A program made the position numbers and the translations under genes. Below are positions 1 through 12,900 of a DNA stretch of 64,000 bases, one piece after another. Location of the stretch: assembly GCA_014607495.2 (NCBI GenBank), contig CP053175.1, forward strand, positions 3,534,001 through 3,598,000, in the 5' to 3' direction. This DNA comes from Carposina sasakii (taxonomy: Eukaryota > Arthropoda > Insecta > Lepidoptera > Carposinidae). The first letter of the stretch is position 1, and each line of letters begins with the position of its first letter. The notes under the pieces are model-generated. The model was not told the origin of the DNA and made no database searches. It worked only from the letters and a program-made list of their open reading frames with translations.

Positions 1-151
1 GTCACTCAGAGATATTTTAAAGAGAGCGGCTGGTAGTAATTGGATGGCGAAAATGGGTGATCGCGCCTAATCGCGTGCCCTAGGGAACGCATAATATATT
101 TCTTCACAGAAGAAATCTTTACACAAGATCGACTGCCCTAATACCTACATA

Positions 152-521
152 CAGGGTGTTTTTTTGTGGCCACCTTTAACGAAGGGTACGTACTCTATAC
201 ATCAAATAAAGTAAGTTTATGCCAAAAAAAATGCTGGGTAAAAAATTTTTTTTTTTATTTCCTTGATCGTGCGAAATTTATAGTGTCTAGTGTTTATGTT
301 AGTTTTTTTATAGACAGATATTAATTATTTTTCATGAAAAAATCCCGCTACGCGCGTCTATGTGCATTTATGCAGAAAAACGCAGTCTATTTACTCAACT
401 TTGGACCCTAATATTTTGGAAACCAGACACTTCCCAGGTATGCTTCCATGGAGAAAAATGATCGTGATGATGAGGAGATTCCGTAGTTTTCGGGAACGTT
501 GACGACCAAAAAATCACCCTG
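152..521. mobile_element. MITE with CAGGGTG termini, copy 1
   Basis: Begins CAGGGTG and ends CACCCTG, with TA on both sides, which fits a TA target duplication of the Tc1/mariner type. No coding capacity is seen. Two more copies lie at 17406-17774 and 18573-18954 in the opposite orientation. The superfamily assignment rests only on the TA duplication. Confidence 0.7.
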
Positions 522-522
522 T

Positions 523-1400
523 ATTATATGATAATAACTCTTCAAGCTACTTTGATAGCTTGAAGAGTTTTCACATATTTCATGGATATCCCTGGTATGC
601 TGTTTTAATTAATTTAGATGTTTGATATATCAACCGTTCCACGTCTGCTGGTCTAAGATTTAAGGTCTAAGAAGATTTACCCTTGACTCCATTCTGTGTT
701 TTTAGTCGCTAATTTTTCGCGTATAACTCTCTCGAAGTCTGCAAAATAATCGAAATATTTCCCCCATTAAAAAGTATTCATTTAGCGCATTTGCTAAATG
801 ACGCGAAGAAATCCAATCACATACATACTACGAGTATGTGGCAATATATAAATAAGCGCGCTATAAGTAAACAAGCATAACCTCAGCATTAAGTGGGAGG
901 AAACTTTCCCGTTGGAGTTTAAGCAATGAAGATGTTACCTACTTCAACAAAGTTTGACGAGAGATCCTTACTGCGATCTCTTGTTTGACCCCTAAATATG
1001 TACTTATTTGGTACCAATGGCACCTACTATACAATTATGTATCTACGATTAGACAGGGTTTATTCTGCATAAACATCAAATATAGAGAGTCAGAATGGAG
1101 TTTGTATACTTTTTCTACAAGTAGAGCTATTATTTCAATGGCGTTCCTGGATTAGGTACAGTGGTACAGTTACACGTAGTTATAAAAAAAAATTATACAA
1201 ACAACAGATATTGCGAAATATCATCGTCGGTATATTATTAATAGTATTCTCCACTCGTTTTCTATTCTAATATAGATAGATACCTACCATAGATAGTTAA
1301 TTAATAAAGAAGATTCTCTTTCTGTTTACCAGTAAGTATTAGTAAAGATCAGCGTCAATAATAGTTTATATATTTATATGTGTATATAGCTGGTACAGCG
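523..1400. other. Intergenic stretch, no gene seen
   Basis: AT-rich sequence. It has a TATATAAATA string near 848 followed by an ATG with only 20 codons at 926. No splice-supported coding exon was found. Confidence 0.5.
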
Positions 1401-1603
1401 GTGGAGTAAACGGGTTCTCGAATGGAGACCGCGACTCGGCAAGCGTAGCGTTAGGCGCCCTCCGGCCAGATGGACCGGATGACTTAAAGTGGACGGCTGG
1501 TAGTGACTGGATGGCAAAAACGGGAGATCGAGCCATGTGGCGTGCACTGGGGTAGGCCTACGTTCAGCAGTGGACTGCAATAGGCTGATGATGATGATGA
1601 CAG
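1401..1603 (+). mobile_element. 3' end of an RTE-like non-LTR retrotransposon
   Basis: Matches the 3' part of the element at 10482-10665 and 56640-56795, with the same coding tail ([11 protein letters not shown] in the 10.5 kb copy). It ends in a short GAT/TGA microsatellite, which is typical of RTE-type 3' tails. It is only a remnant, with no complete reverse transcriptase. Confidence 0.65.
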
Positions 1604-1757
1604 CTTGTACAGCATTCTCTCAGGCGATAAGCTAGCAACTTGTCACTCATCACTTCATCAGTTACATCTCCCCGCTATACTAAACGTGGCTATGGGATCT
1701 TCTTTACAATTCTGCAGTTCAGGCTACCCCATTTCGGGAACACAGCCGCGGGTATAT
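1604..1757 (+). repeat. Dispersed repeat family D1, partial copy
   Basis: Part of the most abundant repeat in the window, marked by ACTAGAATACATCAGCTGC, AGGCGATAAGCTAGCAACTT and CAGTTCTGGCTACCCCAT. This copy starts in the middle of the unit. About 16 copies or pieces occur in the window on both strands. Its class is not determined. Confidence 0.65.
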
Positions 1758-2142
1758 GTATGTATATGATATTGTAGCAAAGTCGGATTTAACGATATGT
1801 TACGGTAGTTTTATTTCAGATTGGCATGTTTACACGCGTAATATAATTAAATAATTTAAAATAATCATAAAATTTGATAAACTGGCAGCTGTTTACTAGG
1901 AGATTGTGATAAAATGGATTTCTTGGTAAACACCATGAAGTTTAATCAGCAGTTAAACATTGATGTGTGAACGTAATCACGAGAGCACGGCCGTCGTAAA
2001 ATACCTACTTAAAGTTAATTGATTTCACACTGTCGCTCCACTGAAATAATAAGTAGAGACCCTGACTATTTACTTTTTATAAGTCTCTCAAGTAGCACAT
2101 AATTTTAGGCTTATAACATAATGTATAGTTAACAATATAATA

Positions 2143-3427
2143 ATGAAAACCTTGGCGGTGACGATTGCTATTTTTCTATTCATTCAATTAATTTTGGCTA
2201 ACCCAGTAAGTAATAAAATCTCTGAATACTGGAGACAATAATAATAAAAAAACTTTTTATTAAGTACAATACTTTTTATTTCCAGGTTGATGTCTCATTA
2301 GATGAAGTTTCTAAATCGGTGGAAGCAGGTGAACCAAAAACCGAAGAAAAAACGTCCTCTGATGTTGAGAATGATGCCACTCTTGATACTGCTGTTAGAT
2401 CTGGAAACGACACAAATGAAAGTTATAACAGAAATGGCGATAATTTTGTAGATGATGCTAATTCTTTTAAGAATAATTCGGAGGAAAGAAATACTTACTT
2501 CCCAGAAGCTCCTGAAGATTTCTTATTGATTGATACTAGTGACTTACTGCCCGTAGATAAAGAATCTAGTCCTGTTTTACATACAAGTGATGACAATCAT
2601 AAAGACGACATAGAAAAAAATGCACCGAGTGAAGTAAAATTGGTTAAAGATTTCAAACCTGCAGATAAATTGACCGATAAATCCGCAAAAAAATCTGAAA
2701 CCGGGGAAAATCAAGATAATCATAAGGATTTCAGAAGCGACCATAAAGTAAATGATAATGAAGAGCATCAAAAAGAGGAAAGTCACCATTCACATGAATT
2801 AAATACAAGACGCTTCTATGGTGATTTCGTTGATACGAAATCAAGATCTGATGTACAGCCGAAATCGGATAACAATCATCGTGATTCAGGTGCGAAAAAT
2901 ATTTTACTTGTAAGTATATTGAATAATTATTACTAATGACACTTATTATAATGTAATAGTTGCATTTTTTAGGTGATGAAGAGAGACACGGGGTACCAAC
3001 GTCAACTGCAGCTTTAGGTGACTCACGAAGTCGAGAAGGAGTTGATTCCGAACTGAGCAATAATCGTGAGCATAGAAATCATGATTTCGAAAGAAGCCAT
3101 AATGAAGAAAGGTTTGAAGAAATCAAAAAGTTCATACCACAAGATCGAAATGCATACCCATATGAACCGCATGCAGTACGTCATAAACCTAGCCGTTCTC
3201 ATATTAGACACGTTGATTTACCGCCAAAATATGTTGAAAATAACCCTGTTGCAAGACCTTTACCAAATTATCCCCAAGTACCTCAAGTACCCCAATTGCA
3301 GCAATTTTATCAGAATCCATATTACCTGCAAAGTTCTTTTAACCCCTTTGGTTTTCCAAGATATAGACGGTTTATTCGTCATGTTATTCCCAGGGCACCT
3401 CTAATTTCATCTTTCACTTATTTGTAA
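2143..3427 (+). CDS. Secreted acidic low-complexity protein, unknown function
   Basis: Not a family I recognise. The best model has three exons: 2143-2205, 2286-2889 and 2973-3427 (373 residues, stop TAA). Exon 1 encodes a 21-residue signal-peptide-like start (MKTLAVTIAIFLFIQLILAN). The donor GTAAGT and a TTTCCAG acceptor keep phase 0. The mature part is rich in Asp, Glu, Asn, Lys, Ser and His with almost no hydrophobic core, so it is probably disordered. The last ~60 residues change to a Pro/Tyr/Phe/Arg-rich tail with PQVPQVPQ. Joining exons 2 and 3 in frame needs a modest donor (CAG/GTGCGA, intron 2890-2972). A stronger GTAAGT donor at 2910 with the same acceptor would give a stop within about 15 codons and a shorter product. 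It is convergent with the transporter at 3900-19844. The secreted call is inferred from the signal peptide only. Confidence 0.72.
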
Positions 3428-3431
3428 AGGC

Positions 3432-3524
3432 CGAAATATTGAAAAAAATCAGCTGTTCCATACATTTCAGTGCAGTAATTATTCGAGATTATATGGAACA
3501 GCTGATTTTTTTTTCAATATTTCG
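3432..3524. repeat. Inverted repeat / hairpin just after a stop codon
   Basis: Arms 3432-3461 and 3493-3524 are complementary over about 30 bp, differing only in the length of an A/T run, with a 31-nt loop. The hairpin starts four bases after the TAA of the secreted-protein gene, so it would lie in its 3' UTR if transcribed. It could be a short fold-back element or a structured RNA. Confidence 0.75.
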
Positions 3525-3894
3525 AAGTTGGTCCCATAGTGAAAGTTGTTTCTTTTTAATCGACTACAAAAAGAGAGGTTATTACCTACTTAGTTTCGTG
3601 TTAAAAGATAATCAGTAATTTTGGATAGACCTTATATATTTAGACAGTTCTGTTTTTTTGTAATTTCAGTTTACAGTAATTTGGATATTTTTTCAAAAGT
3701 TTGATCTCTTTTCTTGTAATGTACGTAAGTAGTCCGTAAAAGATACAAACGTAAACAATAGTGTAAGCTGAAAACAAGAATTTTTGATCCTGTATGTAAC
3801 AAATCACAAATATAGAGCAACTATAGAATACGAGTAATAGGTTTCCACAATAAATAAACAACAACCACAAATTAAACCTAAATACTAATACAAT

Positions 3895-3900
3895 TTTATT
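3895..3900 (-). terminator. Poly(A) signal AATAAA overlapping the stop codon
   Basis: On the minus strand the transporter ends TTG TAA ATA AAA. The last two bases of the TAA stop are next to and partly within the AATAAA hexamer region, so the 3' UTR may be very short. A later signal cannot be excluded. Confidence 0.5.
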
Positions 3901-6900
3901 TACAAGTTAACTATTAATCCCTTAACATTAGAGTATGTGCCAGCTATAAATAATAATATTCCAATTAATATTACAAAAATATTTTTCCACAGAAGCCATT
4001 TGTATTTGCCAAGACCTGGGTCTTCCCAAATTACTAAGAGTTCTATTATAGCTGGGAAAATAAAACCCATGTTGGAGAGACAGAATGCGCCTAGCTGTAA
4101 GGAAAAAAAAAATTATGAGATATCTTTCCAATTTTTAATCCTATCACCACTTATTTCTATATTCTAACGATTGTTTTAATATATGGCATCGACTATATCC
4201 AAGTGTATCATATTGTGCAATCGGGCATAGGATGTTATGATGATCATTTTGTAAATCCGACGTATGGCCCCAAAGGCTCATCAACAAGAAATTTCCGTGT
4301 TTTTTAAATAGATACGAGTAGGTACATAGAATTATGTAAAATAACTATATTGTCCAATGTTTGTGTGTATAATAAAAATACAAGAATATAATAAACTTAT
4401 TGCTAGCTTTTCTCAAGGAATAAAACTTACCAAACCCATCAAATTTCCAATATTTGGAAAGCCCATAGCTATGGCAGTGATGACAACTATGAAAATAGCT
4501 CTATAGACCCTCTCCCAAAACCAGTGCTTCTTTGCATCGTGTTTCTTCGCCAAGTAGTGCCAAACTAGGTTAAAAGGGGCCCAGAAATTGAGAGCGAAGG
4601 TTACAAAGATCATGACGCCCATCATACATTTTAATATTGTTGGGAATCTGGTAAAGAAATGAAAGATCAAATCAGCAAGGAATCAAACTATCTTATAGAT
4701 AGATGTTATATCGATGTTTCAGTGGGGATTGCTAAGTGGGGTTGGATCATGGTTGGATTGTATATTCTCTGTGGTTATTAAATGGGTCAATCTAGCGAAA
4801 AAGGTTGTAATTTTATATTTCAACTTACATCTCAGATGGGAAGTTGAGAGTGACGGGCGAGATTGAATTTTCTCCAAAACCCCAATATCCGAAGAAACCA
4901 ACGAATGCCAGAAATGTTACTACTACCGTCATGGCTGAAAACAGAAAGTAAATAATATGGATGACGAATTAGAAGTATAAAAAATATATAAGTATGGTAG
5001 GAATTTACGATATAGAATGTAGTTCAATATTCTGCGATAAAATAAAAATTTGCCACTCGGGAATATCAGGTTGTTACATACCTCAAATATAACAGCATTT
5101 TTGACATCAAAGTAGGTTCAATGAAAAAAAGGCGCAATGCAAGTTCTTCGATGCAAATTCAAACGTGAGGCTATCTTCGGATCGAAGTCTGTATCACCAA
5201 GCAGAAACCTTCGCGACTTTAAACTACTACTTTCTTGATGACTTGATGATTTTTTTCCAGGAACCAGTCTCAGAAATTTCAACTGGCCCTTGTTGAGGTA
5301 CATTATTCACTTACCCCCACATAAAACCAGTGAAAACTTCTTAGGATCCTTCATATTATTCTCAATTGGTAACGAGACACCGATCCCTTCCATACTGAAC
5401 ACTGCAATACCGCAGAACTCGAAGAAACCCAGGGTATTCTTCCATGCTGGCACTGTATTTATGTCAGGCGCTACTTGTAAGCTGTAGTATACCGTTGCTA
5501 CAGCGCATATCACTTTGAAAAGAAAAAAGTCTATTAATCTCAAATTAATCTTACGAGTAGCTTATTCTTGAAGGTTTTATTTGGGGCCAGATTGGATGGA
5601 TGTAGTAGTGAAGGTGCCTATATCACAAAATATTACAATAGTTACCCTATACTATAGGTACATTCCCGGAGACGTGGGTAAATGTAGGGTTATTGATGAT
5701 GAGATGAGAGCTGAAGTAAACTTCAGCTAGTAGATAGTAATCTTAGTAATTAATGTAAGTTTTAGTTACCTATAAAAACATCAGCCAACAGTGTGAATGG
5801 AGCCAAATACTTCAGGGTAGTGATCATACACAGCAGCAGTATAGGCACCAGCAGTGCCAGTATATACAGCCTAAGACCATTGAGGTCGGTTTCATAATCT
5901 GAGGCCTCTACAACTTGCTTGATGGTCTTCGCTATTATGATCTGGTAGACGCAGCAGGCTCCAAATAGGTCCAGACAGATTGTTAGGTCTACTATAAACC
6001 TGATAACAAAAAAAAACGGTTAAAGGGAGGGTTCCATACAAACCTGTTTTTAACCGACTTCAAAAAGAGAGGTTATCAATTCTGTATGTCTTTTTTTATT
6101 TTTATTTTTTATATGTGTTACCTCAGAACTCCGTCATTTATGAACCGATTAAATTTTTTTTTTATAGTTGGTCATGGTATACTTCCAGGTTAGTCCCATA
6201 TTCACCACATCAGGATCTGATGATGGAATCTTGGAGAAATCGAGGGCAATCCTCGAATATTGTAGGCACATGTAGTTTGTTTTTATACTTTTACTGAGCG
6301 TTTTGATCACCTACATATAAAACATAACATCAGATGATGGAATCTCTAAGGAATCTAGGGATATCCTCAAATATAAAAGGCACAAGTAGTCCGTTTTTAG
6401 ATTTTTATAGAGAATTTTGGTCAGCTACACATAATATAAAAGAAGCGAGGGTCTGATGATGGAGCCGCCGAAAAATAGATAGTGGAATTTTTTAGTAACA
6501 AAATCCCCCTATGGCAGGGGGAAGCCTACGTCCAGTGGTGGACTGCGATAGGCTTATGAAGATGAAGATAATTGTGTTAAGTCGTGAAATTATATGTTGC
6601 GTTAAGCCGTGTCCGAAGTAAGATAGTTATAGAGGAAGAGGTAGACATGAGAATAACGAGATGACGGATAATACGGATGAATGAAAGAAGAGTACCTACA
6701 TATTGCACCGACCCCAAATGATTGGGAACAGGGTAGGAAGAAGGAGTGTAATTATATGTTGCTTAAATAAGAGTGTACATGGCTGTTGTGCTGCCAAATC
6801 TCTTATATTCCTCCGAGGCGTGGTGCATGTACCGTCGCCACATACGCACTCTGGATCGATTCCACCTTAAGTGCCTCCGATCCATCATGAGAATCAGATG

Positions 6901-9900
6901 GTCCGACCGAGTGCGTAATACCGAAGTATTGCGAAGAGCCAATGTAAGTGGCATTGAGGCCTATTTAATGTGTCGGCAGCTTCGGTGGTGCGGTCATGTG
7001 TCTCGTATGGCGGAGGAGAGATTGGCTAAGCGCATCTTCTTTTCTGGACTGGAAGGCAAGCGGAAACGCGGCGGACAACTCCTCAGATACAAAGATGTTC
7101 CGAAAAGACATATGAAGAGATGCAATATAGATCCATCTAAATGGGAAGTTTTGGCAGCACATCGACCAGAGTGGCGCAGGACGGTGATAAAGCAAGTACA
7201 CGAGTTCGAGGAGCAGCGTCAAGCTGACCTTGACGCTAAACGTGATGAACTAAAGACTCGTCCTCCTAAGCCATTATCTATAATTACAATAATGGCGCAC
7301 TAACCTGTCCTCTGTGAGCACGGGCGTTCAGGGCGAATATTGGCTATGTAAATGTAAGCCATCTCCGAGCGCATGAATGCCAACTTAGTAATATCTAGGA
7401 GTAGAAGTGGTCGCCATGACCGAAATCGGTCGGAGGTCATCATTATCATCATCATCATCATATTGTCAGACGTAAAGTTTCAAAGCCTAGTCCTTTTTCT
7501 CTTTTGTCATGTGGCCTATTTAATCATTTGCTGGTATATAAATCTGACAATATAATGCCTCCTAAACTTCGTACACGGCTTAACGCAATATAGTAAGCTC
7601 GAGTTTTGGGAGGAAATCGGTTTTTTGTTTAAAAAAATTATATTATATGACGTAACTAGAAATTTACAGATTTTGCAATTTTTCCTTTATCTGTGCTCGT
7701 ATATGATGTTGCTTAATACCAAATTTCAAGATTCTAAGTTCACGGGAAGTCGAAAATTTGCGGAAATTTGCGATATAAAAGGCTACATCTTTTGATTGCG
7801 TTGACTTAGAAGTTTGATTTTTTTTAGCTTTTATGAACAGTAGACCTGCGTATTTCATATAAATTTCAGCTTGATATCTCCACGCGTTCCTGAGAAAAGG
7901 GGTCTTGACAGACAGACGGACGGACGGACGGACAACAAAGTGATCCTATAAGGGTTCTGTTTTTACTTTTCGAGGTAGGGAACCCTAAAAAGGGATTTTA
8001 ACTTTAACTTAAAAACTTTCTGTCATAGGGGGCATTTTGAACGTTACTAAGAAAATTACACGATGAGAAATTTTGCATTGTAGCTATACTTACCATTAAC
8101 AACAAAATTTTATAATAATGGTTGATTGAATTTGTTTGTACTGAGTTATTGCAAATCCTTTAATATTGATTCTTGTTCTATGATAACGATTTTAATCTAT
8201 AAGTAATCAAGATACATACATACATATAATCACGCCTTTATCCCTTACGGGGTAGGCAGAGCACCAAGGGCCTATAGAACCAATAATCAAGATAGCTGAA
8301 ACTATTTTGTATTTCTCGCATTTGTTATTGAAGTTAAGCATGTTGTTTGGGAAATAAAGGCTTATAGTATTATTATTATTGTATCTCTGTTTAAATTCTT
8401 GGTACTACAGAGTCCCGATCCTTTAAGAGGCGTGCATCGGGCCGTGGCCAAGATTTAGAGGCCATTTTTAGAGAACTTTAATATGGTGTGGGATACACAT
8501 GGCGGATACCATCGCCGACTGCACAATATGATACACCCGGCGATGGTCCCCGCCATGTGCAAGACTATTGGAGTGCAGATCTATGTCGTGCGATGGAAAA
8601 TAAGGTAATGGGCTATGGGGGTGGTTGTCCGGTGGAGTTGGATAATCGGGCTATTATTATTATAAAGGAGACTAACGGACGCCTGCCATTACAACCAAGT
8701 CTCAAAATTGTAAAGGTGGCAAGCGGTGACTCGCCGACTCATTTCATGGGCCCCCTTAAACGGCCGCACGCACGGAGCGACAAAGGGGGCAACATTTGCT
8801 GAGCGGCTAGGGTGGATGGGATCCCCTGGACTTTAAACCGAAGCCATACTTAGGTATAATAATAATATTTATTTATATTTAGTCCAACAGGAAGCATTTC
8901 ATTTCATTTATTCGAGAGTGATTATAGACGCCAATTTCAATAAATTTCATTGCTTAGATTTAAATCTTCAAATTGTTTTTCTAAATAATTTCAAATTGGA
9001 ATTAAAAAAATTCAAAATTCTTTTTAAATCTAGTATTGATCCATTCTAGTGTTGAGTATTGAAACCGTCTATAGTTATATACACATACCTAAACCATCTG
9101 CTGTATTTTCGTAATCTGGGAAATGGCCCGACCTCCAACGCAGCTTCAGCTACATCTGGATACGACATTACAGTCAGGTGTAGCCTGCCGTATAGAGTCT
9201 GTGCCGACTTTACTAGTAACTGAAAAAAAAAAAAAATGTTAATTACATTACTGTCTTTTAAACTAGTGGACGCCCGCGACTTCGTCAGCGTGGACTGCAG
9301 AAAAACAAAATGTCGAAACTATCTAGGATAAAAATATTTTCCCGGGATAAAAAATAGCCTATGTGTCAGTCCACGGTGTAAGCTAACTTCATACCAAATT
9401 TTATCAAAATCGCTTCAGCCGTTTTTACGTGAAAGAATAACAAACATCCATCCATCCATCCATACTCACAAACTTAAAGTAGTAAAGTAGGCATGTTCTA
9501 TTCTACCTGTTACAGCTGACACTAACAAAACAGATGAATAAAATATGATAAAATCTATTACACACTTCACATAGAGGTATATCTAAGGAATAACTAATAA
9601 TAATAAGTCCCCATTTATCCCGAGAAATTAAAAGATTTTTAATCTACGCAGGCCTGCAAATTAATTATGTATAAGTGTATGTGGGTGGGTATATGACTAT
9701 ACTCGTATATACGAGGTACGAGTATAAATAGTAAAATTACTCACATGCATACAATAGGTGATGTAAAACCCAAAAATGATGGTGAATACTAAAGCAGTCC
9801 ATAAACCACACTTCATATACGCCTCGTGGATACCAAGTAGACCTCCGCCGAGACACCCCTTTATCAAATGTCCAGCCGACTCCAACATACTGAAAAAGTC

Positions 9901-12900
9901 GAATAAATATTACGAGTAAGTGAACTAAGAAGTAACCTTTATTTTGTTGGGTAAAGACAACTTTAAGGGAGAAAACACCAGAAAGGTGCAGCTTGGGTGG
10001 GCAGCGTTTGGGAAGTTGCGTCATACTCGTATCTTTGAGTCATCCTTGCCACAATGCCTCAAGACCAAGGTGTTCGATCAGTGCGTTCTACCAGCCATGA
10101 CTTACGGAGCCGAGACGTGGAACCTGACGGTGGGGCTGGCTCACTGATTGTATGTCGCTCAGAGAGCGATGGAATGGTCAATGCTCGGAATCTCACTAAT
10201 GGACAAAGTCCGAAACGAGATTATCCGGCAGAAGACCAAAGTGACAGACATAGTCTCGAAATGTAGCAGACTGAAGTGGCAGTGGGCAGGCCACATCTGT
10301 CGTAGAACCGATGGATGGTGGAGTAAGCGGCCCCCTTAATACCTAACTAGAAAAAGCAAAGCGATAGCGAAAATCACTGATTGCTTGTCAAATTCGTATT
10401 ACGTAAAATGAATTTCAATGCGAATAATTTTCGCTATCGCTTTGCTTCGGCTTTGCTATTGCTTTTACGTAATCAGGGGGCGGGTTCTCGAATGGAGACC
10501 GCGCCTCGGCAAGCGTAGCGTTGGGCGCCGTCCGGCCAGATGGACCGATGACTTAAAGAGGACGGCTGGTGGTGACTGGATGGCACAAACGGGATATCGA
10601 GCCATGTGGTGTACTCTGGGGGAGGCCTACATCCAGCAGTGGACTGCAATAGGCTAACGACGAACGACGATTGAAAACTACTTACTTAATATATATATAA
10701 TAATATAATATTCACACACTACACAACACATTAACCTAGTCCCACACTAAGATCCCTAAGGTCTTGTGTCGTGGGTACTAAGTAACGGTATATAAATACA
10801 TAGATAAGTATAGAAACATCCATGACTCGGAAACAAACATCAATATTCATCATATCAATGTTTGCACCTACCGGGATTCGAACCCAGGACCTATGGCGTC
10901 GTAGGCAGGGTCACTACCTATTAGACCAATCGGCCGTCTTGTTTATTATTCTATTTACTTATTCTACTAACTTGTTGTGTCTACTCAAAGCAGGGTACAA
11001 ATTGTAAAGTAGATGCAAATGTATTAATCAATGATGTCTATGATTTGTATTCAGTTAATAGACCAAATAAATAAATAAATTTTAAAAAACTTAAGCCACT
11101 AATTTAGTAACTTATTAGATAGAAAGATACTTTATATAATCTGTCTGTCAAATAATAAGAATAAAAAAAAAAATAATCAGGACTTTACCTAATTAGCAAC
11201 TAAGCCCCCCTAGAATCTAGTCACACACATCTTTGAGGAAAATCTGCTGGATCCAGTGATGTGATTATGCTGGATCAGACTAATTAAATATTGAATTGTA
11301 TCAGGCGTCACTATTCGGAAGTTTAAATCTCTATTGAGGGATCGCCCACCACCGGGCCCTATACCCTCCGCTGACCCTCGGATCTGCCTACTCATGATCA
11401 CGAACACAAGACACTACAGTCGCAACGAGAAGCCAGATCCAAGCACCTAGCATGCAACCATAAATACATAGCTGCTAATCCGAAAACCAATTAAAATTTT
11501 AATCGACATATGTTTCGCCAACACCCGTGGCATCATCAGGATTAGTTTTCCATGTTAGTTCTATCTACCGAACCAACTAACTAACAACTAAAACCAATGT
11601 ATTGCAAATCATTTTTATACCCTCAATCAACATAAAAAAATAAATGTTAATACCTACATATTAGTTTAGAAATGTAAAATTATTATAGATAAATAATTAT
11701 TAAAAATATACATTAGTTAAATATGTCGTCTTGTGATTCTTACTCGTAAAAATACTGGGTCACTAACAGCCAATTTCTATAACTGATCTTGAGAGATTTT
11801 TTGGATAACTCAGATTTTTCTTTCATTGTTTTCATGCAAAATTTCAAATTAGAAATAAATAAATCCTCGATTCTTTTTGATCTCTCTTTGAAATTGGTCG
11901 TAAGTAAACACCTTGAAACTAATTATACTTACTGTTCAACATTTGACATTTGTTTTGTGGCTAGCTGCTGACGCCAACTCTCCTTGAGATTTTTTATGTG
12001 AACAATGCTTATTAGCCTAAAGTATGAACAGACTTTAGGCTAATAAGCATTGTTCACATAAAAAATCTCAAGGAGAGTTGGCGTCAGCAGCTAGCCACAA
12101 AACAAATGTCAAATGTTGAACAGTAAGTATGGCTTTTGTTTATAAGCGAAGGAATATTGTATTTAGCTCCAAACTTGGCGATAAAATAAGGGTAGATGAC
12201 AGATGATGATGTATTGGTGTAGGTAAGTAATCGTTCATAATAAACATCCAATAAAATCATGTAGTCCTTTGAGAACCTCTGAAACTGAGTATAACAAAAC
12301 AAAGACCAATATAAAACCGAGCTGTCTAATACCCCTTTCAAACGATATAAAAAAATGACAAAGTATTAAATGTTCTTGTGACTTGTCGTTATGGTATCCT
12401 AAATAACATTTAGTTTAGGGCAGATTTTTGATGCCCGCTCATCAAGTTATAACTTATCTATAGGGAAAGACAGCATCAACTTTATTCTTCTGATAGACTA
12501 TCTGACGTTTGGGATAATCGGCTCTTAGATAATCAACTAATATATTCAGTTTTATTCCTGTGCTGATGCAGGGATTCACTAGAATACATTAGCTGCATCT
12601 CCTTCCGAGCATTTCGTTAGGGTCGTAATTTTTAGGCCTTCTTTCAGGCGATGAGCTAGCTATTTGTTGGTGATCTTTTCCATCTGACCCCGTTATGTTA
12701 AGCGTAGTGAAGAATCTCATTCGCAATTCTGCAATTCTGGCTACCCCATTTTTGGGATCACGATCGTGTGAATATGTTTGTATATTATTTAACTTTATAT
12801 TAATTTAATGTTTATTTTATATTTAGGAATTGTATTATTTGTGTTGTGTATTCACGACAAAGTTTTGACGATAAAAACTGAAACAAACACTAGATTCTAT

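Noticed and set aside
926..988. 20-codon ORF after a TATATAAATA string
   Set aside because: Too short, no signal peptide or splice continuation, no paralogue in the window.
3066..3404. Overlapping plus-strand frame in the last exon of the secreted-protein gene
   Set aside because: It is an out-of-frame shadow; the other frame continues the acidic protein and joins exon 2.
8488..8802. 104-codon ORF as a host gene
   Set aside because: No domain, no splice signals, inside a large intron in repeat-like GC-richer sequence.
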